Source: JACCZH01 sp963729445 (GTDB lineage: Bacteria; Chloroflexota; Chloroflexia; Thermomicrobiales; CFX8). From it: a stretch of DNA of 64,000 bases. Location of the stretch: positions 992,001 to 1,056,000 of the forward strand of contig CAVSNU010000005.1 of NCBI GenBank assembly GCA_963729445.1, given 5' to 3'. Below, one piece after another: positions 16,219-24,520 of this stretch; positions within the stretch are counted from its first letter, which is position 1; each line of letters begins with the position of its first letter. Under the pieces are notes generated by a model. It searched no databases, had not been told where the DNA came from, and was given only the letters and a program-made list of their open reading frames with translations. The position numbers and the translations under genes are program-made.

Positions 16219-17256
16219 ATGAGTGCCAACGGATTTCCACCCGTTTTCGATGGGCATAACGACACGATTCTGAGTCTGACCCGCACTGGGCGGTCCTTCT
16301 TCGAGCGGAGCAGTGAGGGACATCTCGACCTGCCCCGTGCGCGAGAGGGCGGGGTAGGGGGCGGCTTCTTCGCCGTGTACATCGCGGATCACGGCGCGGA
16401 TGGACCTACCGATGCCTCGCTATCGACCGAATACGCGCAATCACAGGCGCTGAGCCTGCTTGGCAGGCTCATCCGGCTCGAAGAGGAGTCCGAGGGGCAG
16501 TGCAAGATCGTGCGGACTGCGTCTGAGATTCAGGAGTGCATCGACAATGGCACCTTCGCCATCCTCTTGCACATCGAGGGAGCGGAGCCCCTGGACGCGG
16601 AGGGCCACACGCTGGATGTCCTCTACGCAGCCGGGCTACGTTCGGTTGGAATCACGCACAGCCGCTCGAATATCTTCGGACATGGCGTGACCTGGGTGCG
16701 CAGCCGCCCGGACACGCTGCCGGCCTCGCCAGACACCGGCCCTGGATTGACCGACGCCGGGAAGCAGCTTGTGCGTCACTGCAACAAGCTTGGCGTCATG
16801 ATCGACCTGGCGCACCTGAACGAGAAGGGTTTCTGGGATGTCGCGGCTCTCTCCCAGCACCCGCTGGTGGCGACGCACTCAAACGTACATGCAATCAGCC
16901 CCGTCTCGCGCAACCTGACTGACAAGCAGCTCGACGCGATCAGGGAGAGCAACGGCGTTGTCGGGTTGAACTACGCTGTCTCGTTCCTGCGTGAGGACGG
17001 CCAACGTGATCCGGACAATACGCCGATCTCCCTGATGGTGGACCACATCGACTACCTGGTGGACAAGCTGGGTATCGACGGAGTGGCATTAGGCTCGGAT
17101 TACGACGGCACAACCGTCCCGTCCGCCATGGTGGATGCCGCCGGCCAACCGGTTCTGCTCCAAGGGTTGCGCGATCGCGGCTACGACGACGATTCGCTCG
17201 CCCAGATCGCGCATGGCAACTGGATCCGGGTGCTTCGCGATACGTGGGGCGCATAG
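16219..17256 (+). CDS. M19 family membrane-dipeptidase-like hydrolase, second copy
   Basis: This 345-residue paralogue of the preceding gene keeps all metal motifs (DGHNDT, IEGAEPL, SVGITHS, DLAHLNEKGFWD, THSNVH, ALGSDYDGT). It lacks a segment of about 20 residues near residue 60 and carries a different loop after the SVGITHS motif, so it may prefer other dipeptides. GGGGAGG precedes its start. The pair arose by tandem duplication and has diverged clearly. A strong hairpin terminator follows at 17291. Confidence 0.92.
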   Translation: MSANGFPPVFDGHNDTILSLTRTGRSFFERSSEGHLDLPRAREGGVGGGFFAVYIADHGADGPTDASLSTEYAQSQALSLLGRLIRLEEESEGQCKIVRTASEIQECIDNGTFAILLHIEGAEPLDAEGHTLDVLYAAGLRSVGITHSRSNIFGHGVTWVRSRPDTLPASPDTGPGLTDAGKQLVRHCNKLGVMIDLAHLNEKGFWDVAALSQHPLVATHSNVHAISPVSRNLTDKQLDAIRESNGVVGLNYAVSFLREDGQRDPDNTPISLMVDHIDYLVDKLGIDGVALGSDYDGTTVPSAMVDAAGQPVLLQGLRDRGYDDDSLAQIAHGNWIRVLRDTWGA

Positions 17257-17290
17257 CCTCGTTCCCACCCTCAAGCTAGCTCGTCTGGGT

Positions 17291-17320
17291 AACAGCCTCC
17301 GGTGTGTGCCGGAGGCTGTT
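17291..17320 (+). terminator. hairpin terminator after the dipeptidase pair
   Basis: A perfect 12-bp stem (AACAGCCTCCGG with its complement) encloses a 6-base loop, 34 bases after the second dipeptidase stop. The downstream T-tract is short, so termination strength is uncertain. Confidence 0.75.
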
Positions 17321-17355
17321 CGCGTTGCGCTCGACCTTCATCGTGTATCCTAATC

Positions 17356-17384
17356 TTGACATTAGGCTTGCCTAATTCTATCCT
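17356..17384 (+). promoter_or_regulatory. promoter with DtxR/MntR-type operator in its spacer
   Basis: TTGACA (17356-17361), a 17-base spacer and TATCCT (17379-17384) form a near-consensus promoter for the metal transporter. The palindrome ATTAGGC-TT-GCCTAAT (17361-17376) lies between the boxes and resembles the TTAGG...CCTAA boxes of DtxR-family metal repressors. A repressor bound there would block RNA polymerase directly. Confidence 0.8.
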
Positions 17385-17467
17385 ACGAGTGTCTTCACGG
17401 AAGAAAACGTTCATAGGGATGTCCCATTCTTGAGTTCGAGCGGATCGGTGGAGGTCACGAGTACAAA

Positions 17468-18415
17468 GTGAATGCGAAACGACAGCTGACGATGTTCATA
17501 ACCACGCTGATCCTGGTCCTGAGTCTGGCGTTGGGCGGGTGCGGAACAGATGTAGCCGAGAGCGGCGATGTTGCCGACCGGCCGATCAACGTCGTGACGA
17601 CGACCGGCATGATCGCAGACGCGGTGAAAAACGTCGGTGGTGACCGCGTGGACGTGACCGGGCTCATGGGTCCGGGCGTCGACCCGCATCTCTACCGGCC
17701 GACCGCTAGTGATGTCAGTGCCCTGGATGAGGCCGACATCATCTTCTACAACGGGCTTGAGCTGGAAGGACGGATGACCGACATCTTCGTCCGGCTAGCA
17801 GCCTCGAAACCGACGGTGGCCATCACTGAGTCGCTGCCGGAGGACCGGCTCCAGGAACCGCCCGCGTTCCAGGGCAAGTACGATCCGCACGTCTGGTTTG
17901 ACGTGGATCTCTGGTCGCTGACGATCGAAACGATCCGGGAGGCGCTTGCGGAGCTCGATCCTGCCAGTGCCGATCTGTACCAGACGAATGCCGAGCGGTA
18001 CGTCGCCGAGCTTCAGGAGCTGGACGGCTACGTTCAGGAGCAGATAAATACCATTCCCGAGGTCGGCCGTATCTTGATCACAGCCCATGATGCCTTCGGA
18101 TATTTTGGTCTGCGCTATGGCGTTGAGGTTATCGGGCTCCAGGGGACGAGCACTGCGGCTGAAGCTGGGGCGGCCGATGTTCAGAACCTGAGCCGGTTGA
18201 TCGTTGAGCGGGAAGTCAAAGCGATCTTCGTCGAGTCGAGCGTTCCCCGGGCGACCATCGAAGCCGTTCAGTTGGCGGTTCAATCCGGCGGTCACGAGGT
18301 GGCCATCGGTGGCCAGCTGTTCTCGGACGCGATGGGAGCCGCCGGGACGCCTGAGGGGACATACATCGGCATGGTCCGCCACAACGTCGACACCGTCGTT
18401 GGCGCGCTGCGTTAG
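17468..18415 (+). CDS. metal ABC transporter substrate-binding lipoprotein, TroA/ZnuA-like
   Basis: The 315-residue precursor starts at GTG and has a signal peptide ending in a lipobox (ALGGC, Cys25). The mature part is a cluster A-I metal-binding protein with likely ligands His74 (DPHLYRP), His141 (DPHVWFD), His207 (ITAHDAFGYFG) and Asp287 (LFSDAMG). A His in the third position is as in TroA rather than the Glu of several manganese-specific proteins, so zinc, manganese or iron are all possible. The DtxR-type operator upstream favours manganese or iron. It leads a four-gene operon. Confidence 0.93.
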   Translation: MNAKRQLTMFITTLILVLSLALGGCGTDVAESGDVADRPINVVTTTGMIADAVKNVGGDRVDVTGLMGPGVDPHLYRPTASDVSALDEADIIFYNGLELEGRMTDIFVRLAASKPTVAITESLPEDRLQEPPAFQGKYDPHVWFDVDLWSLTIETIREALAELDPASADLYQTNAERYVAELQELDGYVQEQINTIPEVGRILITAHDAFGYFGLRYGVEVIGLQGTSTAAEAGAADVQNLSRLIVEREVKAIFVESSVPRATIEAVQLAVQSGGHEVAIGGQLFSDAMGAAGTPEGTYIGMVRHNVDTVVGALR

Positions 18416-18434
18416 CGATACGGAAGGGAGACCA

Positions 18435-19223
18435 ATGGATAGCAAAGAGGCTCTCGAACGCTTCCCGGTTGCGGTGCGCGACCTGACGGTCGCATATCGC
18501 GATACCCCGGTTCTGTGGGACGTAGATATCGCGATGCCGGAAGGAAAGATGATCGCGATCGTCGGGCCAAACGGCGCCGGTAAGTCAACGCTCATCAAGT
18601 CGATCCTCGACCTTGTACCGCTTACAAGCGGCAAGGTCACCATCTACGGAAAGACATACAAAGAACAGCGTCCGATCGTTGGGTATGTGCCGCAGCGCGG
18701 GAGCGTCGATTGGGATTTCCCGACGACAACGCTGGACGTGGTCCAGATGGGTCTCTACGGTAAGCTGGGCTGGCTCCGCCGGCCGGGCAAGCGTGAGCAC
18801 GAGATCGCCCTGGACTGCCTGGAGAAGGTGGGGATGGCGAGCTACGCCAACCGGCAGATCAGCCAGCTCTCGGGCGGACAACAGCAGCGAGTGTTCCTGG
18901 CCCGGGCGCTGGCACAGGATGCGCAGGTCTATTTTATGGATGAGCCGTTCGCTGGTGTCGACGCGACCACCGAACGTGCCATCGTCGATATCATGCGCGA
19001 GCTGCGCGAAGCCGGCAAGACACTGGTTGTCGTGCACCACAATCTTGAGACGGTTCCCGAGTATTTCGATTGGGTGATTCTGCTCAATGTGAGGGTCATC
19101 GCCAGCGGACCGGTAGAGGAAGTCTTCACGCGCGAGGCGATCCAGAAGGCATACGGCGGGCGCATGACGTTCCTGCCGGAGCCGGTCGGAGCGCCGGTCT
19201 GTGTAGAGAGCCTGGGAGACTAA
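18435..19223 (+). CDS. metal ABC transporter ATP-binding protein
   Basis: The 262-residue ATPase has Walker A GPNGAGKST, signature LSGGQQQRV and Walker B VYFMDEPFAGVD, followed by the H-loop VVVHHNL. It should energise the two adjacent permeases for metal import. I chose the ATG at 18435 because GGAAGGGAG precedes it; the in-frame extension upstream overlaps the binding-protein gene and is not family-like. It lies 19 bases after the binding protein and 3 bases before the first permease. Confidence 0.93.
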   Translation: MDSKEALERFPVAVRDLTVAYRDTPVLWDVDIAMPEGKMIAIVGPNGAGKSTLIKSILDLVPLTSGKVTIYGKTYKEQRPIVGYVPQRGSVDWDFPTTTLDVVQMGLYGKLGWLRRPGKREHEIALDCLEKVGMASYANRQISQLSGGQQQRVFLARALAQDAQVYFMDEPFAGVDATTERAIVDIMRELREAGKTLVVVHHNLETVPEYFDWVILLNVRVIASGPVEEVFTREAIQKAYGGRMTFLPEPVGAPVCVESLGD

Positions 19224-19226
19224 GCC

Positions 19227-20390
19227 ATGCTCGACGTGTTGCGCGATGTCATTTTCGACTACACCCTGCGCAATGTTGCGCTGGGATCGGCGCTCCTTGG
19301 CATTGTCGGCGGTGTTCTCGGCTCGTTCGCGGTACTGCGCCGCCAGGGATTGCTGGGCGACGCGCTGGCCCACGCGGCGCTACCCGGCATCTGTCTGGCG
19401 TTCATGCTCACTGGATTGCGGACGCCGCTCGTCCTGATGGCTGGTGCGGCGATTACCGGCTGGGCCGGCACGCTCCTCATCATCAAAGTGGTGCAGGAGA
19501 CGCGCATCAGTGAGGACAGCGCGCTCGGGATCGTCCTCAGCGTGTTCTTCGGCCTGGGTATTGTCCTGCTCACCCACATCCAGCACTCGAATAACGCCAA
19601 CCAGGCCGGCCTGGACCGCTATCTGTTTGGTCAGGCGGCGACACTGGTGCAGAGCCACGTGGTTACGATGGCCATTCTCGGTGGCGTGGCGTTGCTGTGC
19701 GTGGGTCTCTTGTACAAAGAGTTCAAGATCTTGTCGTTCGATCCGGAGTTCGCGGCCAGCATTGGATACCCGGTGGGGAAGCTCAACATCCTGCTGACGT
19801 CTTTGATCGTGGTCGCGGTCGTCATTGGTTTACAGACCGTTGGGGTTGTCTTGATGGCGGCCATGCTCGTGGGTCCAGCCGCGGCCGCGCGGCAGTGGAC
19901 GAATCGCTTGAGCGTCATGCTGGTGCTGGCGGCACTATTCGGCGCGGCCGCAGGAGTTGCCGGCGCGATGATTAGCGTTACCTCCAGCCGCCTTCCGACC
20001 GGTCCCATGGTCATCCTCTGTATGACGGCGATCGTCGTTGTCTCGGTGCTGTTCGCCCCCGAGCGCGGGATAGTCTGGGATGCTGTGCGCCACGGTCGTC
20101 TCGACGGCGTGTGCTTGAAGGTGGTGCGGGATGAATGCGGAGCAGACTATCCTGCTGACCGGAGTCTTCGCGGCTTCCTCCTGCGCGCTGGTGGGTTCGT
20201 TTCTTGTCTTGCGCAGAATGGCAATGATGGCCGACGCCATCAGCCACGCGATCCTGCCGGGGCTCGTGTTGGCCTACTTTCTCGCCAATGGTCCGAACCT
20301 CATCGTAGGTGTGTTTGGGGCATCGGTGGCCGGCCTGACCACGGTGCTCCTCGTCGAGGGGCTGCAACGCACCGGACGGGTGAAGTCTGA
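19227..20390 (+). CDS. metal ABC transporter permease, first copy, with out-of-frame tail
   Basis: Residues 1 to about 290 form a typical ABC-3 family permease with about eight membrane segments (FAVLRRQGLLGDALAHAALPG near residue 33; LMAAMLVGPAAAA later). The last 80 or so residues read the second permease gene in another frame and look unlike any membrane protein. The real protein probably ends near 20100-20134: a one-base shift would give stops at 20118 or 20134, the latter in an ATGA overlap with the next start. The long overlap is therefore suspicious and may be a sequence error. Confidence 0.85.
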   Translation: MLDVLRDVIFDYTLRNVALGSALLGIVGGVLGSFAVLRRQGLLGDALAHAALPGICLAFMLTGLRTPLVLMAGAAITGWAGTLLIIKVVQETRISEDSALGIVLSVFFGLGIVLLTHIQHSNNANQAGLDRYLFGQAATLVQSHVVTMAILGGVALLCVGLLYKEFKILSFDPEFAASIGYPVGKLNILLTSLIVVAVVIGLQTVGVVLMAAMLVGPAAAARQWTNRLSVMLVLAALFGAAAGVAGAMISVTSSRLPTGPMVILCMTAIVVVSVLFAPERGIVWDAVRHGRLDGVCLKVVRDECGADYPADRSLRGFLLRAGGFVSCLAQNGNDGRRHQPRDPAGARVGLLSRQWSEPHRRCVWGIGGRPDHGAPRRGAATHRTGEV

Positions 20391-21237
20391 TGCCGCCATC
20401 GGGATTGTGTTCCCGGCGCTGTTCGCGTTGGGAACGTTCATGGTCTCGAAGTACTTTGCAAACGTTCACCTGGACGCGGACGCCGTCCTCTTCGGCGAGA
20501 TCGCCTTCGCGCCGTTCGATCGCTTGATCGTCGCAGGGGTGGACTATGGCTCGCAGCCGATGATCGTGCTGGGCGGCATCACGCTGTTGAATCTGGCCCT
20601 GATTCTGTTCTTCTACAAAGAGCTCAAGGTCGCGACGTTCGATCCCGGGCTGGCGGCTGCGCTCGGGTTCTCTCCGGTCTTGCTGCACTATGGCTTGATG
20701 TCGGCCGTCTCAATGACCACGGTTGGAGCGTTCTCAGCAGTCGGGGCGATTTTGGTGGTTGCCCTGATGATCGTTCCCGCAGCCACGGCCTATCTCCTCA
20801 CCGATCGCCTGGCGCTGATGATCGCGCTGAGCGTGGCAAGCGGGGTGGCGTCCGCGATATCGGGATACTACCTGGCCGTGCTCCTGGACGTGTCGATCAG
20901 TGGAATGATGACCGTGAGCGCCGGGGGCCTCTTTGCGATGGCCGCGCTGTTCTCTCCATCGCACGGCCTGGCTGCGCGAGCAGTCCGACGCTCGAAACTG
21001 AGAGAGCGCTTCGCGGCGGATCTGCTGGTCATGCATCTGTCGCACCATCGGAGTGCGGCAGAGACATTCGAGTCGCTCGCTACGGAGCTGAACTGGTCGC
21101 CGTCCTGGCTGGACCAGGTCGTCAAACGGTTGACCCAGGAGGAGACAATTCTCGTCGAGCGCGAGGCAGTGCGGCTCACGGACAAAGGCCGGCGCGCGGC
21201 AGAGCGCATCGCGGCGTCACTAGAGCCGGCCAGGTAA
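20131..21237 (+). CDS. metal ABC transporter permease fused to a winged-helix domain
   Basis: The 368-residue protein begins with an ABC-3 permease of about nine membrane segments (to about residue 285). A soluble tail follows whose sequence (ETFESLATELNWSPSWLDQV, RLTDKGRRAAERI) resembles the N-terminal winged helix of DtxR/MntR regulators. Such fusions occur in several metal-permease lineages. The tail could sense metal at the membrane or bind DNA; neither is shown. Both permeases probably form a heterodimeric pore. The 3' end overlaps the convergent PAS-GAF gene by 18 bases. Confidence 0.88.
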   Translation: MNAEQTILLTGVFAASSCALVGSFLVLRRMAMMADAISHAILPGLVLAYFLANGPNLIVGVFGASVAGLTTVLLVEGLQRTGRVKSDAAIGIVFPALFALGTFMVSKYFANVHLDADAVLFGEIAFAPFDRLIVAGVDYGSQPMIVLGGITLLNLALILFFYKELKVATFDPGLAAALGFSPVLLHYGLMSAVSMTTVGAFSAVGAILVVALMIVPAATAYLLTDRLALMIALSVASGVASAISGYYLAVLLDVSISGMMTVSAGGLFAMAALFSPSHGLAARAVRRSKLRERFAADLLVMHLSHHRSAAETFESLATELNWSPSWLDQVVKRLTQEETILVEREAVRLTDKGRRAAERIAASLEPAR

Positions 21238-22713
21238 GACGCTTGACCCGTACGGCTTCATGTAGCGTTCCTGGATGAAGTGGTCCAGATCGGCTGGATG
21301 GATTCGATAACCTGCGCGGGAGCTTCCCAGGTCGATGACCGGAAGCTCTCCGCGGCGAATCCAGCGCCGGACCGTTTCTTCTTTCACTCTCAACGTGTCC
21401 GCTACATCCTTGATTGAGAGCCACTGGCTCTCGCCAGGTTGGTTGGCGGCCAAGATGGCTGTGGCGAGGACATTTGCAACTGACTGCAAGAAGTTAACGT
21501 CCTCGATCGTGAACTGCCGCAGGATTCTGGTGTGGGCGCCGATCGCACCGTAAGGTTTCCCATTGCCGGCGATGATGACGCTGGCACCGCTCCGGATGCC
21601 GTGATCGAGCAGAAGGGGCGGCCCGTTAAAGCGCGTCTCTTCCAGCAGGTCTGACACAATCACGGGCTCATTCGACAGCAGGGTATAGCCGGCCTGCGAA
21701 GCCGCACCAGCGCTCACCGTTGTGCGGCCAACGCATCCCGGGCGCCATCCAACGCCCGCGCGCAGGAGGAGCGACTCTCCGCCAGGTTGAAGCTCCAAGA
21801 TCTTCACGAACTCGACATCCAGTGTCCGGCTTACATACTCTGCGGCTTCCTTCAACAACGCTCTCACGCTCACCTGCTGCCGCGCGTGTTCTCCCAGCTC
21901 GGCGACGATTTCTTGTTGGCGGATGCGCGCGCGTAGCGCGTCCTCGACCCGTTTGCGGTCGGTGATATTCAGCACGATACCCTGCCAAAGCGGCTCGCCG
22001 CTGCCATCATCATCCCCGAGCACCGCTTCGTCGCGGATCCAGATCGGGTTGCCGGAAGGGGGGACGACACGGTATTCGATACTGAGCCGCTCTCCGGTCT
22101 GGAGGCTATGCTTGCGGGCTGCCTGGACCCGTTCACGGTCGTCAGCGTGAACGTGTTCCCACCATGCCTGAGTGTTCTCACGAATCTGGGCCGTGAGTCC
22201 GCCGAGCAGTGCCTCAAACTCAAGGCTAATGAACGCGATCCTCCGGCGAACGCCTTCGTCTGTCTCGGCGTTGGCGGTGGACAGATAGGTGATGCCCGGA
22301 AGCCGGCTCATCAACGATCGATAGCGCTCATCGCGCTGCGTCATTGCGTCAGTCGCGGGGGTGATCCGCCCGGTCACCGCGTAGCTATCGTCAACCAGAA
22401 TGCGTTGCGATACAGTGCCGCTCTCGTCCCGGATGGCCTCGACCCGCAGCGTGCGATTGGAGCGGGTGCTTTCGGTTGACGAGGCAAAGTCAGATCGTAA
22501 ATCGCGCTCGGTGTCGTTCTGATTCTGCATCCGGTAGCGCTGCCAGATAAAGTGGTCGAAGTCGTCGCGACGCACTCGATACCCGGCGCGGGAGCCCCCT
22601 AACTCCAGCACGGGCAACTCACGGCGTCGAATCCAGCGACGGACGGTTTCTTCCTTGATCTGAAGAATCTGGGCGATGTCCTGGACGTTCAGCCACTGGC
22701 TCGCGTTGGTCAT
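21220..22713 (-). CDS. PAS-GAF sensor with excisionase-type HTH domains at both ends
   Basis: The 497-residue protein has an unusual order: excisionase/MerR-type HTH (residues 6-60), a polar linker, PAS with PAC-like end (about 128-253, WWEHVHADDRERV ... GIVLNITDRKRV), GAF (about 265-422), and a second HTH (430-484). The two HTH domains share EETVRRWIRR and RAGYR and recur in the stand-alone protein at 25727. No kinase, cyclase or transmitter domain is present, so it is probably a one-component DNA-binding sensor for a small molecule or redox signal. GGAGGAG precedes the start. It is divergent from the LuxR-type gene. Confidence 0.85.
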   Translation of the reverse strand: MTNASQWLNVQDIAQILQIKEETVRRWIRRRELPVLELGGSRAGYRVRRDDFDHFIWQRYRMQNQNDTERDLRSDFASSTESTRSNRTLRVEAIRDESGTVSQRILVDDSYAVTGRITPATDAMTQRDERYRSLMSRLPGITYLSTANAETDEGVRRRIAFISLEFEALLGGLTAQIRENTQAWWEHVHADDRERVQAARKHSLQTGERLSIEYRVVPPSGNPIWIRDEAVLGDDDGSGEPLWQGIVLNITDRKRVEDALRARIRQQEIVAELGEHARQQVSVRALLKEAAEYVSRTLDVEFVKILELQPGGESLLLRAGVGWRPGCVGRTTVSAGAASQAGYTLLSNEPVIVSDLLEETRFNGPPLLLDHGIRSGASVIIAGNGKPYGAIGAHTRILRQFTIEDVNFLQSVANVLATAILAANQPGESQWLSIKDVADTLRVKEETVRRWIRRGELPVIDLGSSRAGYRIHPADLDHFIQERYMKPYGSSVLPGRL

Positions 22714-22751
22714 CGACTCCTCCAGCAGGTACCGCGTTGAGACGGCTGTGG

Positions 22752-22918
22752 CCTGTCAATGCGCAATGTTGATCATCTGTCAATAAAGGAGTATATACGG
22801 CAGGAATGCAGATTGCTATTCGGCACTAAGTAGTATATAGTGGCAGGCAAACCGATTAAATTCACCATAAAGATGCGGAACACGCGATCCAAGCGGTAAT
22901 CGTCACGCCTGGCGTGAC
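22752..22918. promoter_or_regulatory. direct repeats and palindrome in the divergent regulatory region
   Basis: Between the PAS-GAF and LuxR genes lie CTGTCAAT at 22753 and 22777, a 14-15-base direct repeat GTATATA-C/GT-GGCAGG at 22791 and 22833 (42 bases apart, four helical turns), and the perfect palindrome GTCACGCC-T-GGCGTGAC at 22902-22918. These are plausible operators. The rest of the 330-base gap shows no gene. Confidence 0.5.
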
Positions 22919-23041
22919 CAACGTCGATAGACGCGCGGGAGGTTGAGTCGACAGCAGGATTGCGGATCGTGTGCCCGAGGTGCGTCGCATCATGGATGCG
23001 GCGGGCTAAGTCGCCGGTAAGAACGACGGGAGAATCTACCG

Positions 23042-23815
23042 ATGATTCGGGTACAGATCGTCGAGGATGTCGCCCTGATCTCAGATGCGATTCGGCTCGT
23101 CTTGCGCAGCGAGCCTGATTTCGAGGTCGTTGGCTCGGCCGGATGCCTCGCGGAAGCGCTACGTCAGATGAGCGAGTCAGATGTCGCGCTGGTAAATATC
23201 ACTCTCCGCGACAACGGCGCGCTCTATCTCGTGGAGCACATGAGCCAGCTTGTGCGTGCTCCTAAAGTCATCATCATGGGCGTCAGCTGTCCGGAGAGCG
23301 AGTTACTTCCCTTCCTCGATCGAGGCATTGCGGGGTACGTTCTGGCGGAGAACAGTGTCAACGAATTCATTGAAACCATACGCATGGCTGTTCGCGGCGA
23401 AGCGATACTCTCTCCAAAGCTTACGGCGATCGTGATGAGCCGGCTCGCGTCGTTGGCCCAGACGCGTGGCTGGACAGATGTGATTGACCCAACGACGGCT
23501 GCCGTGAAGGCGCTCACCAGCCGTGAATGTGAGGTCATCGAGCTGGTGGGACGTGGGTTGACCAATCAGGAGATTGCAGACCTGTTGGCAATTGAAGTGG
23601 GCACGGTGAAGAACCACGTGCATAGTATTTTGAGAAAGCTTGATGTCACGAGCCGCCGGGCGGCCGCCGCGATGTACTCGCAGGCTCGCAATCAGCGTAC
23701 CTGGCCTGTCGTCGCGACGGTCCCACTTGGATCTGACGAGGAGTCTGGGGCGTCAATCGAGCAAGAGATGACGCCGTCGTCACGCCTGCCGAGATCCGGA
23801 CGTATGCCAGCCTGA
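23042..23815 (+). CDS. NarL/LuxR-type regulator with degenerate receiver
   Basis: The 257-residue protein has an N-terminal receiver fold (about 1-120) and a LuxR-type HTH (about 158-215, LTSRECEVIELVGRGLTNQE), followed by a polar tail. The phosphoacceptor Asp is replaced by Asn52 (ALVNITL), the Thr position by Gly80 and the Lys position by Ala102, while the acidic pair Glu8-Asp9 remains. Standard phosphorylation is therefore unlikely, and the protein may be constitutive or ligand-controlled. ACGGGAGAA precedes the ATG. No kinase is adjacent. A terminator follows. Confidence 0.88.
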   Translation: MIRVQIVEDVALISDAIRLVLRSEPDFEVVGSAGCLAEALRQMSESDVALVNITLRDNGALYLVEHMSQLVRAPKVIIMGVSCPESELLPFLDRGIAGYVLAENSVNEFIETIRMAVRGEAILSPKLTAIVMSRLASLAQTRGWTDVIDPTTAAVKALTSRECEVIELVGRGLTNQEIADLLAIEVGTVKNHVHSILRKLDVTSRRAAAAMYSQARNQRTWPVVATVPLGSDEESGASIEQEMTPSSRLPRSGRMPA

Positions 23816-23840
23816 CTTCGAGCATGCCGTGGATGACCAG

Positions 23841-23871
23841 AACCCGGACCTTGCCAGTCCGGGTTTCTCGT
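23841..23871. terminator. hairpin terminator between convergent genes
   Basis: AACCCGGAC and its perfect complement enclose a 7-base loop and are followed by a short T-rich run (TTTCTCGT). It can end transcription of the LuxR-type gene and, on the other strand, of the DinB gene. Confidence 0.8.
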
Positions 23872-23890
23872 GTCACGCCACGACGCCGGG

Positions 23891-24520
23891 TTATCTGTCG
23901 GCGAAGGTACCTGCGAACTCGGCGTAGTTTCGATCCAGCTCGATCGGGAACGTTGGCACGTTCGTGTACCGGCCGTCGGCGGGCGAGGTGCTGAGCCAGC
24001 CAATGATGCCCAGATGGCGGTTGCCGTTGGCGATGGCGCGCATGATCGCTCGCTCGACCGTGCCGGCACCGCCGAAGACCGCGCTCGTTTGTGGAGCCAG
24101 CGCCACGTGTGGGAGATCTGGCGGGAGTTGAGACATTGTGTCGTTGACCGCGCCGAACGCCTGCCGCAGGTAACCCATCATGTCACCTTGCGAGGGCCAG
24201 GGCACGAGGGCCGCGTCCGTCTCATCCATGCCAATACCGCTTTGCAATAGACCAAGCGAGCCGACCGGGAACTGCCAGCGCGCCGCCAGCTGGTTCCGTT
24301 CCCAGATCTGCTGCGCTGGTTGTTGCATGGCTTCGAGGAGCAGAACGTGCAGAATATCGGCTTCCCGGGCGATGTGCCATACGTGAAACGCGAGCGGCGC
24401 GGCCGAGGCAACCGGCTGCGTCACCCATTGTTCGGGCGAGAGTCCCTCGAGGACGTGCATAACGAGCGATTGGGTCTCCTTGTACTGGTCTTGAATCGCC
24501 TGAATCGTGGAAATCGTCAT
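23891..24520 (-). CDS. DinB-like four-helix-bundle protein
   Basis: The 209-residue protein fits the DinB / DUF664 superfamily: an N-terminal helix, AFHVWHIAREADIL with candidate metal-ligand histidines near residue 46, and NGNRHLGIIGWL with a third histidine near residue 168. Members are metal-dependent enzymes such as thiol transferases, or of unknown role. GAGGGA lies upstream of the ATG. It is a single gene with no evident partner. Confidence 0.75.
   Translation of the reverse strand: MTISTIQAIQDQYKETQSLVMHVLEGLSPEQWVTQPVASAAPLAFHVWHIAREADILHVLLLEAMQQPAQQIWERNQLAARWQFPVGSLGLLQSGIGMDETDAALVPWPSQGDMMGYLRQAFGAVNDTMSQLPPDLPHVALAPQTSAVFGGAGTVERAIMRAIANGNRHLGIIGWLSTSPADGRYTNVPTFPIELDRNYAEFAGTFADR

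Noticed and set aside
18204..18434. In-frame N-terminal extension of the metal transporter ATPase
   Set aside because: It overlaps the binding-protein gene, is Ser/Arg-rich without family similarity, and a better ribosome site precedes ATG 18435.
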